Assembly: GCA_028641055.1 (NCBI GenBank)
Contig: CM054062.1
Coordinates: forward strand, 273,761,349 to 273,825,348
Source of the DNA: Alopecurus myosuroides
Taxonomy: Eukaryota; Streptophyta; Magnoliopsida; Poales; Poaceae
Length of the DNA stretch: 64,000 nt
Direction of reading: 5' to 3'
Below, piece by piece: positions 44,931 to 56,048 of this stretch; position 1 is the first letter of the stretch; the number at the start of each line of letters is the position of its first letter. Made by a program: the position numbers and the translations under genes. A model generated the notes under the pieces. It saw only the letters and a program-made list of their open reading frames with translations, made no database searches and had not been told where the DNA came from.

Positions 44931-46795
44931 GGGCATCTCCAGTCGCCCTTCCCCCCAGGCGGCCTTTTTAGCGGCGGAAGCGGCGAACAGCGCCGTTTCC
45001 GCACCAGTCGCCCCCCCCCCCCCCCCCCCGAACGGCATCCAAGCCAAACTCAGCCCGCTGGGTTCGGCTTGGGGGGCGAAACTGCGCTGCTGCCCGCGCG
45101 GGCCAGCTCTGCCAGTAACGCGGCGCAAAAACGCGGGAACAGAAACCCCCCGTGATCATCTTTTCGGCTCCCGCGTCGGTCAAAGGCTGCCGGCGTTTAT
45201 GGCGTGGCGGCCGCCCAGTGCATGCGCCCGTTCAAAGCCTGCCGGCGTAATGGCGTGGCGGGCGGCAGCGAGGGGACGCGCGCGCAGTAAATGCCCGGCA
45301 GGCTACAAAAGCCCCTCGCCGCTCGCCGCCCGCCTCATTCTTCCACCTCGCTGCTCCCTCGCCTTCTTCCTCGGCGCTCTCCTCTCTCCCCCGTGCTCTC
45401 TCCTCCCTCCACGCAGATGGCCAACTACGACGACGCCGCAGCCGCCAACGGATGGCGTCGCCGCCACCTTCGCCGGAACGAGGCGTGGGCGCTGTACCGG
45501 GCGGGCTACCCGTGCCCGCCGGACATGCGCCTCCCGAGTTCCGGCGGAGGCCAGCCTCGCTGGACCCTTAGCGTGAGGCGGGGTGCCCGTGCCCCCGCTC
45601 CCTTCAACGGACCCGGAGTTCCGGCAGGCCATCGCCGAGGTGCGACAAGGCCTGCCGGCGGACGAGGCCGCACGGGCAGGACGCCTTTTGGTGGCAAGAG
45701 CTCCAGCGCCGCCGCGACGCCGACCTCGCCTCCGAGGGCAACAACGGCCCCGTCGAGGGCCGCGCCAACAGCCACGGGCGCAAGCGCTGGTGGGGAGGCC
45801 AGCACCGCACTCTCGAGTGGGTGCTGGATTACATCCACGCCGCCAACGACCCCCGGCTGGAGATGCCGCCCCGCGCGCAGTCGTGGGCACCGCGGCGGAT
45901 GGGCGGCGGCTCATCGTCAGCTACGCGTCCTCCTCCGGCGCGCATTCTCTCTCTCCCCTCCCCTTCTAAACTCCGGCGCGCCAGTCCCCAGGCGCAGCGG
46001 CGACGCGCTGCGCAACGGCGGGCCACGCCAGCGTCAGGAGGGCGGCTTCGAGCGCACCGTCCGCCCGAAGACGAAGGCGAACGACGACGAGGACGACGAG
46101 GAGTGGCCCGACCTCAAGTTCGCCGAGGAGCTGTCGCGCAACACGCTCCAGCCCGTCGCCGACGACGTCGCCGAGGACTAGAGCCTGCGCGACAGCACCG
46201 TCGAGGAGCTGGCGCTCCAGGGCCGCCTGCTCGCTGAGGCCGAGCAGCGCAAGGCGACGCGCGAGAAAGAGGCTGCCGCCAACGCGTCCCGCCGCCGCAT
46301 TCCTCCCCCACCGCAGACGAGGGAGATCCCGTACGTCGTGCTCGACCCCGACTCCGACGAAGAAGCCGAGGTCCTGCGAGCCCTCACGGTGAGCAGGTGG
46401 GGCGACTCCGGCGCGGGGACGAGCAACACTGGCTGCGGCGACCCCGGCCAGGGGACGAGCAGGCGCGACGGCGACGGCCCGGACGACGACGACAACGACG
46501 TCGACTACAGTCAGGCCATCGCTGCGCGCCTAGGACTGAAGTAGTTTAGGTTGTTTCAGTTTAAATTTGCGTTTGTTAGTTTAAATTTGCGTCGAAAATG
46601 TATGAACTTTGCGTGAATAAATAAAATGCGCCGAGTTTCAAATCTCGAGTTTTTTTGGGCCGAAAGTTGGGCTCGGGGGGCGACTGGGAAGCCTGCCCCC
46701 CCCCCCCCAGGTTCCAGATTAGCGCCGTTTGGCGCCGCCGCGGCCCCAAAACGGCGGCGTTTTGGGCCCTGGGGGCGCAACGGCTGGAGATGCCC
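44931..46795 (+). mobile_element. PIF/Harbinger-type TIR element carrying a gene, 1865 bp
   Basis: The termini are GGGCATCTCCAG and its exact inverse (12 bp, then similar GC-rich sequence). They are flanked by TAA at 44928-44930 and 46796-46798, the 3-bp duplication of PIF/Harbinger. The interior is GC-rich with long C runs (45011-45029, 46694-46708). No DDE transposase is present, so the element depended on one supplied elsewhere. Confidence 0.8.
45417..46544 (+). pseudogene. gene carried by the Harbinger-type element, function unknown, frameshifted
   Basis: The ATG at 45417 starts MANYDDAAAANGWRRRHLRR and continues NEAWALYRAGYP. The reading then moves to another frame near 45575 (PSTDPEFRQAIAEVRQGLPA), to a third near 45690 (WWQELQRRRDADLASEGNN, then HRTLEWVLDYIHAANDPRLE), and back to the first near 45990 (RPKTKANDDEDDEEWPDLKF). 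A TAG at 46179-46181 replaces a sense codon, and the frame goes on to RLGLK and a TAG at 46544. So there are about three shifts and one stop over a protein of roughly 370 residues: arginine-rich start, acidic end, no transposase or known domain recognised. Confidence 0.6.
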
Positions 46796-46798
46796 TAA

Positions 46799-47204
46799 GA
46801 CCCATCTCCTCCGTCCCTGGTTGAAAAATCGATGGGCTCCGCCTCCTTTGCTTGGCGCTTCAACGGCGGGAGGGAGTGGGGACCCCTGACCTACGCTCAA
46901 CGCTGCAGATGGGTCCTTAAAGTTAAGATTTGGTCAACTCGACGATGTTATGGTGGCGATAATGCTGTGTTGTGGGATCAAGAATAAGGTTTCCTGACTC
47001 CTGGTCCACCCCTACGACGACTGTCTCGTTGGGGACGTTGGGGGTGGCGGGGAATCGCCCGGCCGCATCTCCCTTAGAGAGGTTGATCTAGTTATGTCTT
47101 CATATTTTGCGGATAGTCTACATCCCTAGGTTCGTTGGTTTCTTCTCCAACCAGCGAGGTTTAGCCAACTCTTGCTTTGTCGTGGTATTAGTGAGATAAT
47201 TAAG
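46799..47204. other. intergenic DNA
   Basis: No gene or element ends were recognised between the Harbinger-type element and the copia LTR. Confidence 0.5.
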
Positions 47205-48835
47205 TGTTGGAGATATGCTCTAGATACAATAATATTCGGTTATTATTATATCTCCAAGTTTATTTTAAGTTCATATCATTATGCTATAACCGCAATAGTA
47301 ATTGAAAATTAAGTTTTCAAAGGAAAATCTTTATAGGGGTGTAAAGATATAAACAAACAGAAGTTGCTAAATTTTTGTTTGAGATTAACTTATGGTTTGT
47401 GAGACGATCACCCTTTTTCTGATCATGGACTTTGGTAAGTCTAGTAAATATAAGAATTTATTGTTAGGATAACAATACTACCGAACTGGCCCAACTATAT
47501 GATCTTACTAAAAGACTGACAATTGTAATGTATTTAGCAAAGTGAATGTGAAAGATCAAAAAGCAAAGTGAATATAGAGGTGTCATTGACTAGAATTTCT
47601 ATACTATGGCAAACCAACTTGTGGTTAGATGGTTAGGAGGGTGGTTGTACCCCCAGCCCACCAGAGTTCAAACCCCAGGTTTGACACCTTGCATTTAGGC
47701 GAAATATTCTTTAAGTGGGAGGCGACGTTCCCGTCGACAGCGAGGCACATGTGGTGACTTCGTCAATTTGAAGACCCGCCGGCTCAGTCTCTCGGAGGTG
47801 CTATACTATGAGAATATCTAGTGACTGCATAATCGACGGTTATACTTTGGATGTCTTCAAACGTCTATCGTAACACGAGATTATAACGTTGGCGCCTAGG
47901 TATAATCTAGAGCGTGTAATGAAACATCAGGTATATGAATGAGAAACGAGAACGTTATCAGTACGAGTTTTATATGTGTTATTATCAAATGGTTTGATCA
48001 GACTATAGCACACATTGTCACGCCGTGATATCGTTGGTGTCATGAAGTTATGTGAATAAGTGCAATGAGTAACTTAAAGGTTCACTCATTCTTTATGGAC
48101 ACACATGAACCATCATGGACGTCCATGGCTCCGTTGTTGGTTATTGTTCGGTAATTTTCCGACATGTTTGTGTGTGTTACCGACCTTTACGGGTCACATA
48201 CTTAAGACGTGTCAACCTTTAATCGAGAGAATAAAGATGATGTTAACGGTTTTATGAATGGTCAATATCATTATGATGTCACAGAAACAAGTTCGGTGTC
48301 AATCGGAAGTGTTTCGGGGAAGTTACTATAAGAGAGAAATGATGCCGGGAGAGGGCATAATTATATCAGAGAGAATACGGCGGACATGAGATATCTCGAG
48401 ATGTTCGAAATATGTTTTTAACATCAGTAAATGATTTTATATAGGGATTATATTGTTCAGGTGTTATTTTATGGTGACCCAAATTCATATGAAGATAAAG
48501 GAAAGTTCGGCCTCCGCTACGCGGAGGCCCGTCGCCGGAGGCTTAGGCTACCGGTACGGTACGAGTTGTTACCGAGTCGGAGTTGGATTCACAGTTACCG
48601 ACCTAGTTAGGTCAGGACCGCCTTTATATACCTCTTGTAAGCCGCAGCACGGGAAAAGCCACATATTGTAAATCCCGGCGCGATTGTAACCTCACCCCGA
48701 AATAGTGAAGTATTGCTGGCTGACGCCCGTGGTTTTTTCTCTTCCTTGTTGGAAGGGTTTTCCACGTTAAAATCTCGTGTCCCCGTTGGTTCGATCTTGC
48801 TTAATTTCATCGTTGTTTTGCTATTGCGTGTAACA
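47205..48835 (+). repeat. probable solo copia LTR, about 1.63 kb
   Basis: It starts TGTTGGAGATATGCTCTAGATACAA, close to the BARE/Angela/WIS start, and has a TATA box (TTTATATACC) near 48622, followed by transcript-like sequence ending ...GCGTGTAACA at 48835. No internal copia sequence lies on either side. The flanks TTAAG (47200-47204) and TCAGG (48836-48840) differ by two transitions, compatible with a decayed duplication. A SINE has inserted into it. Confidence 0.6.
47609..47800 (+). mobile_element. Au-type SINE with 10-bp target duplication
   Basis: The element contains a tRNA-related head (TGTGGTTAGATGGTTAGG as A-box region and AGTTCAAACCCC as B box) and the body GGGAGGCGACGTTCCCGTCGACAGCGAGG in pieces, as I remember the Au SINE of wheat and Aegilops; it ends CTCTCGGAGGTG. 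It is flanked by CTATACTATG at 47599-47608 and 47801-47810, within the copia LTR. About 192 bases; transcribed, if at all, by RNA polymerase III. Confidence 0.85.
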
Positions 48836-51800
48836 TCAGGAAGTTTCAGACAAAAACAGAGAAGGGGGTGGGGAGTGCTGGAGGGGGAAGATCTGCCCCG
48901 TGGCCGCACCCATTATTTGGTGACTGGCAGGTGGGCCCTAGGACCACATCCATGGCGCATTGCTCCTCTCCGCTCCTTACTTGTTTGGTCGAAGAAAGAA
49001 AAAGGAAAACCCAAAAGAAAAGGAAAAGAAAAATGTGGGAGGGAATTGGACTCCCTTTGGGAGCCCAATCCGAGTTCCCCTAGGAGGAGGGTGTGGCGAA
49101 GGATAGGAAGCCCCAAAGAGTGACTGGTAGTAGTAATACAAAAATCTTTGTTTCACAATGAAAATCTTGAAGAAACCGATGACATAGCTACATCATTGCT
49201 TTAAGGACCAAAAGAGTGACTGGTAGCAGTAGTAGTAGTACGAAGAAATTGCACACATGTCCGTAAACTTGGCTTGAAGGTACAATTTAGTCAGTTGAGT
49301 AACTAATGTTAGAAAGCAACGTCTCAAACTTGGAAGATGTATCCATTCTTAGTCCACATTGGGAGACGTAAGTGTAAGTTGACATAGTGGCAACTTAGGT
49401 GGACGTTGGAAGGGTATATGAAGACTCTTTAGCAAAGCGTTGGGTCGAGGTACTACTTATTTCACTCGTGGAAATCTCACACACATAGCACACATGGGAC
49501 CTATATTATTGTCTCAACACGATAATTTTGCATAAAAAAAACCTGTATGAATATGAATTCATACTGTGTGGTCCCTTATTCCTCTTTTAGCATGTACCTA
49601 GAAGCTAAAGTGACATGACGCGAAAATCTAGGTTGCAACGAGGTGGCAAGATTGTCGGCAATCGACGACCATATTGGAGATGGAACCGAAGCTACGACCA
49701 CTTGGCAGTGAACCTCATGACTTCAGCTAGTTTTCCCTCTCGCTCTAGTGGACCCTTTCTTTGTGTAATTAGGGTTTTACCATGATATGGTTGTAGTCAA
49801 AGTGGTAATATTCATGAGATAAGGCGATGGTTAGAGCATAAAAGATTGGACTTAGGATCAACACAGCCAATAAAAGCCGTTTGTGAGGCCCGTGTATGAT
49901 AAACATGCTTCAAACCGTTGATGATATCTAGTCGATGACATGACCTAAAATAATAAATGTGTGATGTCTACTTATCGGTAAAATACCTATCATGACGTGT
50001 CACCTGTTAGTCATGCATAGTTATTAGTGACGGATTCTCATATGAACAGTCTGCAATGGTTCGTAAATTATATCTCTTTATGTAGTAGTGTATCTTAGTG
50101 AGGCTAGATTTTATTTTCGTGGAAGTAGCGAGGCTAAGTTTCAACGGTATAAATCCGAAAAATTTAGAATTCTTTACCATCGTCAATGATTTCTTGGATT
50201 TGTAAGAACCGCAACCGGTTGATGCTTGAATTTCCCGTCACGAATGTAGAATATATTGATTCAATGGAACACACCATATGGTTCATCTAAACATGAGCTC
50301 TATATGATTATTTTTTAGAAACACGAAACATAACGCAAATGAACATAAATAAGCACACATACGATGTCTACCGAAAAATAAGAGTCACGGTGCTTCAAGA
50401 TTGATGAATCACCACTGGTGTGTCGCTGTCATTGAACATCCACCTCCCCGTGAAAAAACACATTCTGTTTCAATCAGACAATTTCAAACATGAGTTATGT
50501 ATATAATAATCCCTTTTTGGCTAGGAAAATACAAGGCAAAAATTGAATCAATGCCAACCCTTCCCTGATGAAAAACTGAATCAATGCCAACCCTATACCC
50601 CCCTAGACATAATCAAAATGACGTGAGGATTATATTATGAGTGGTAAACAAATCTATGCTGAGGTGGAACATGGATCTTCCTCTCTCATGTGCCCATCTC
50701 TGCCAAGATACAATGTATTCGTCTAAGATCAGGTTTGATCAGGTCACATGCGCCTGGGTCTCGGGAGAAAAATTATGTAACTGAAACAACGCACATCCAG
50801 CGCGCCGTAAAGCTGGCACGACGACGACCGGCCCGTCGATGCGAGGTGCCCGTTCCGTCGGGCGGTTTGCCGGTTTGCTTGCTTGCTGAACTCGTGGGAG
50901 ATCTATTACGCATTCGGCGATCCCCCTCAAAATTCCACGTCGGATCTGGCCGTTTCGTGGACGCAACCTGCAGCACGTCAGTACGTCATCGCCCGCCCCA
51001 ATGCTGTATATACAGCCCCGGTCATTAGCGGGATATAATTTCCCATGTGATTAGACTAATCGCCATCTCGGATCAATTAAATGTTAACCTAATCGAATCT
51101 GTTTGTCCAGTCAGAATAGTAATCCTACTGATGATTCGTCCATTTGCAAGAGTACGCAACGACGACACGCACGCATTCGTTCATTCGCTCGCTCGCTAGT
51201 CTAGTTCAACATTTGAACTGGCAGGACGCGGCCGGGTCTGCCCAGGGAAGGGGATGGAATGCTGATTTGTCGTGGTGACTGATGGGCCAATCGGGAGGCG
51301 CCAGATCGAGAGCGGCCAGCTGGGTCGATGGCGAGGATGAGTACGTGCCCACATGTGCTCGGTTAATTATGATTTGATGATCAGGTGATCGCTTCTCGTC
51401 GGTGAGATATCGATCGATTGTCTCCGGGAATTATTTATTTTTGTCTTGATGGAGCTCTCCCAGAGTTGTTTAGTGTTAACAGGTTTCATTAGCTGCCGCC
51501 TTGCCTGCCAGCGAGGTAAAGTATCCATGTGTTTCTAGAAAAAGAAAGAAGAAGAAAAAGAAGATATAGCTACAAGCCTGCAAGAGAAGTACAGTCGTAC
51601 GTACTGAAGCATCTTTCTTCGGCAGCTGAATTTGTACTACAATTGTAGTACATATTCAACATTTTCGATCTCGAGATATACTTAATTATGAGAGTGATGC
51701 CGAGCCGATATGCAGCACTTATATGTTACTGCACGGAACGGATAACTCGAGGATTTTGTTCTTCACGTGGACCCGAGATGTATGCATGCATGGCCGTACG

Positions 51801-52594
51801 CGTTTCGCGGCGCGCATTAAACTGACGTACGTAGATCAAACAGATGAGATCAGACCAAAGGTAGGCAATGCAGACGAGCCCAGTCCACTCAAACTCAAGT
51901 CGCCGCCTGAGCCTGGCTTCGCGGGCGACTGTCGCCTGTCACGACGACGGCGCCAGTCCGCCGGCCGGATTGCCTGGAGACCGACCGCTGGAAGCTCACA
52001 CGAGTCGGCACGGGCAGTTAATTATCCACTTGAGCTGTAATGTAAAAGGATAACGATAAACAAGGGAGAGTGGCCCAGCTAACAATTCGATCTCAAGCTG
52101 TCGCTCTTCGCTTCGGATCCATCGTGGCTTCCCGGGAGAACATATCCGCTACTACTCACGCTCTTCGACAACTTCTACTGCACTAGTGCATCGGTTTATA
52201 ATATTGCCTTGCGGCGTTTGCATCTGTTTATTTAGACTATCCAAATGTTGCTAAATAACACGAAATGTTTTCACTACACTAATATTGATATGGAAAATGA
52301 GAGGTGCCGTCAAATTTTCGCGTGTGGTATCTTCCACTGGCGGAGCTTCACCAGAAAGGTTGGGTGGGCCAGCCCAAATAAGAGCATTTGGTTTCCTTTA
52401 ACGGCCGAATTTCCTCTAATCGTTTACTGTTTTGGGCTGACCTGGGCTGGCCACGGCCCATGACGGCTTTAGCGTAGCTCCCTCAGTGGTATCTTCGCAA
52501 TGGTGCAATATTTTAATAAGGACAATCTAGAAAAAACTTCCACTGGAAAAATAATTACTTATCATGACACTTATTTCAAGAAGAAGGAGTAGTG
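48836..52594. other. intergenic DNA without recognised genes
   Basis: Only small items are visible: GAGTGACTGGTAG twice (49117 and 49212 regions) and TGAATCAATGCCAACCCT twice (about 50544 and 50578). ORFs such as 48713-49123 and 50690-51028 show no domain. Older decayed transposons are likely but could not be named. Confidence 0.5.
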
Positions 52595-52607
52595 AGAATT
52601 CTACCCC

Positions 52608-55600
52608 GGATGTTGTGTACTCCCCCCCCCCCCCGGGCGCCCCCGCGGCGGCCTCCGCTCCGGCGGCCCGCGACCACCGCGCAGCCCTTAGGTCTAGCCA
52701 CCCACCCGCCCCGCCTCCTGCGGCCGACGCAGTCGGCCCCCCTCCTCCCGCTGATGCCCCGACGCGCCAAGGATTCATCGCGGGGCCTCTGCCTTGGCCG
52801 CTCGCGCTCAACCCCGCCGATCTGCCGCCGCCGTTCGTCTCCTCGGGGGACGCCTTCCTCCACTACGTGCTAGAGAACTACAGCCCGCTGGTATGTTCCC
52901 CGATTGCCCCCGGCTCGAAGCTGTTTGAGCATGCCCCAGTGCACATCTCCTTCGTGTTGGACAATCCCCCTTCCCTCCCTCTTTCCTCTGTTCGAAGCAT
53001 GCTGCAATTTTGGCTAGGTTCCGCGTTCGAATCGCTTGCTATTGAGAAATCAGGTGACAATTTGTTCATTATTTGGGTTTCCTCTCCGCCCCTAGCCGCC
53101 TTCATCGTCTCGCTCGGTGGCCTGCGCCATGGCCGGCTGCTTGCCCTGTTCTCCATCTCTGACACTAGAGGGGGCCCACTGGCTTTGACTTCTCGCCTTG
53201 GCCCGGGTCTCCCCCCGTGCTCCCCTCCCGTGACCGCTAGCTCTCCCCACCTCTCTGTCCCCATCTGTTCTGTCGCCCCCTGCCCCATCCCCGCCAAGCT
53301 CCGTTCCGTGAATCCTGCTGCTTCCGCCGCTCGCAAGCGCCGAAAACGCCTCTGCCTCCTTCTTCTCTCCCCTGGGATTCTCCCCACCCCCCGCGCGGTC
53401 CGCTGCCTTGGCCTGTTCATCCTGCCCGTGAACCCCCCTGCCCCCCTTCCTCTTCTAGCTCTGCCTCCCTCCTCAGCTCGACGCCCACCACCTCCCTCCC
53501 CCTTCCGTCCATCCTTGGTGCTCCAAGTCAACTTTCCCCTTGCAGGCTTTTGGGAGATCGTTCCAGCGCCGATGGACCGCCCCAACCTTCCTACTCTCAG
53601 GTTGCCGCCTCCCCTTCAAAGCCCCTTCCGCCCTCTCCTCTTCGTACACCGCCCCCGCTCGTCTCCTCCGGTCGTAGGTGCCACCGCTGTTTCGCCTCCG
53701 ACCATCTTGTGGCCGACTGCCGCGATCCCATCCGCTGTCGCCGGTGCCGCCACTCCGGCCACGTCGAGCGTGAGTGTAAGCTTCCCCCTTCGGCTCTTTC
53801 TCTGTTCCCAATCCCCCCCGTCCTAATCTGCTTAATCTTCCTCCCAGTTACCAGATGGCTTCCCCACCTCTCGACCTGAGCATTGGTGCCCCGTCTGTGG
53901 ATGTCCCCACGGCCGCGCCTGCCGTTGCTTCCTCCTTCTGTAGCCTCTGCTTCGCCCAGGATCGCCACCGCTCCGTCTGCCGCCTCGCTTTCCCTGTTGC
54001 TGCTGCGGTTGAGGACGAGGACGAAGAAGATCCCGAGCCGGTTATCTTCTTCAACAGCTCTAACGAGGAAAGTGGCAAGGAGGAAGGCATCCTGCAGCCT
54101 GTGGACGGTGGGGATGGCTTCATCCCCATTGAGGACGCTGCCGCTTCCCTGCCGGACTCCGAGCCTCTCCCTTCAGCTACTGAGTCCATCCCCGATGAAG
54201 AAGACCTGGAGGACCCGGCCCGACCGGATTACCTCGATGTCTATATGCCCTTTGTGGACATGAATCACTTTGACAACTTGGCCTACGTCTTTGTCTCTCC
54301 TCCGGTGATGTCCCCAGCCCCCTTGATCCATCAGGCTGTTGCCTTAGGGTGCGGTCCTAACCGTGCTACGCTTCTGTCCTCTTCTCATGGCACCAAATTG
54401 GCCGTCTTCTCCTTTGCTTGGGACCGAGAAAACACGGTGGCCAATGGCCCTTTCCTTGGCTCCGAAACCTCGGTCCAATTTGTTCGACATGATGAAACGG
54501 ATAATCGTTTCCTTTTCGAACATGAAGTCATGGCTGCTCTCGCCATTGAGGACTTTGCTCTTGAACATTGGCACAGAAACCATATCACCATCTCCTCGGC
54601 CCCTTTCGCCAATCCACATGATATTGATCCCATTTTCCTTCTGGGTCTGGAGTACTCAGCTGTTCTCGTCACCGTGAAAGCTGAGACCCTTTCCGACATC
54701 CCCTCCCAGCTCAACCTCAAGAATCACTGCAGCCAGGGCTCCATCGGCCGTGTCTCTGAACAGGATTTATCTTTGATCCCTGAGGCTCTCTCTGATGGTG
54801 AGCTTGATGGCCGCGAGCTGACAGGCGGCTCGGGCTTCGCAGATGTTCTGCTGGCGCTTGGCGTGCCAGCCCCTGCAGTCCCCCACAGTGCTCCGTCTAG
54901 TGCTGCTCCTGCGGCTTCTATTGTCCGCAGAGCGCTGGCCTGCGCCCCCTCTCCCTGTGTTGATTGGCGAGCCCCTCCGATCCAATCCAAAAAAAAGTGA
55001 CCTACAAGATGCACCTCGGGTTCTTTGAGGTTACTGTCTTAGGGTCCCTTGGAGAGCGCGTGGTCTTCTCGCTTCCCATGAGGACGGCCTCCTCTGATCC
55101 CGGCTGCAAAGGAATGATGGTCGCCAACTTTGCCACTGCCTCCGTGGGGGTCATAAGCTCCATTGCGACTGTGGGTCCTCTGCACCGCCCCCTCCTATCT
55201 GTGGATGTCCTTGCGCGGGGCTCTCCTGTTCCCCCTGAGCTAGAGATCCCTGTTAGCCTGGCTTCTGCTATGGTGATGGGCTGTGTTGCTGAGCCTCTCG
55301 ATGTTGGAGCTACCTCCCCACCTTCGGAAGCTCTGCCGGGCTGCGGCTTGGCGCTGCCTGCGGTGCTTGACGGGAACGCGCAGGCCACGCCCCACGGCAT
55401 CAGCGCCGAGCCTCTCCTCCATGACGCGCAGCTGGCCCCGGCCGCTCCTCGCCGTAGCTCCAGGCTCCTCGCTGCTGAACCAGCCGCCTACGTCTCCATC
55501 GTCGAAAAAGCTGCAAAACGCAAGCAAATTCGCCTGGAGTGTTCGGGCAAGCTCTGCTCCGCTCACAATGGAGAGCTTGCCTTGGATGATCTGCTTGCCG

Positions 55601-55728
55601 CGGCTGCTGAGGGAGGCAACGCCTTGTCTGACGAGGACGTGGCTGCTCTGGCCCTGGCTTGCGACATCTCTCGCGTGGAGCTCGATGCGGGCCAGCTTAC
55701 CACCTTGGAGCCCTCCGGTTCCTCATGA
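52608..55728 (+). pseudogene. LINE ORF1 (RNA-binding protein with zinc knuckles), frameshifted
   Basis: The frame is open from the 5' end (SPPPPGAPAAASA) with no ATG before about residue 130 inside the element. A proline-rich part and a conserved LINE ORF1 core (FEHAPVHISFVLDNPP, LLALFSISDTRGG) follow to about 53200. Near 53550 the reading moves to another frame with two CCHC knuckles, CHRCFASDHLVADC and CRRCRHSGHVEREC. It moves again at about 53860 (acidic block, then FDNLAYVFVSPPV) and once more at the A run 54988-54997. The end, RRSSRLLAAEP and DISRVELDAGQLT, stops with TGA at 55726-55728. ORF1 proteins bind LINE RNA. Confidence 0.85.
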
Positions 55729-56048
55729 GTGAAGATGAACTCCAGCTCTAGGCCTCTCGGCCTGCCTTCGCCGACCTCCTGTCTTATTTAACCTTTAGCG
55801 CCCATGCTACCTTCTTTGGGCCTCTGCTCGCTGGGATGCTCCTCGCCAAGACCCACGTTCAGAGCTGGTCTGCCCCGCTGGGCCCTGTCCTCTTACCGTT
55901 TTCTTCTGTTTGCCCGGTCTGTCTGTGGGCTCTTGTTGTAATTTTTCTTTGTGTCTTTTTCACCTTTGTCTCCTGGATTGTAATGAGGCGGCAGAACCTG
56001 TACCTCTATTTCCTCTAATTTTGTCTCTCGGTGTCCTAATGGTTTCTT

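Noticed and set aside
44593..45576. 327-codon + strand ORF
   Set aside because: It crosses the left end of the Harbinger-type element and its target duplication, and its frame is out of step with the carried gene.
47621..47680. Possible tRNA gene because of A- and B-box-like sequence
   Set aside because: There is no cloverleaf; the boxes are the head of a SINE with its own target duplication.
48713..49123. 136-codon ORF starting in the copia LTR end
   Set aside because: It crosses the LTR end at 48835 and has no domain.
52878..53585. 235-codon minus-strand ORF in the LINE
   Set aside because: It is a shadow of the proline-rich, GC-rich ORF1; no domain, and LINE genes lie on the + strand.
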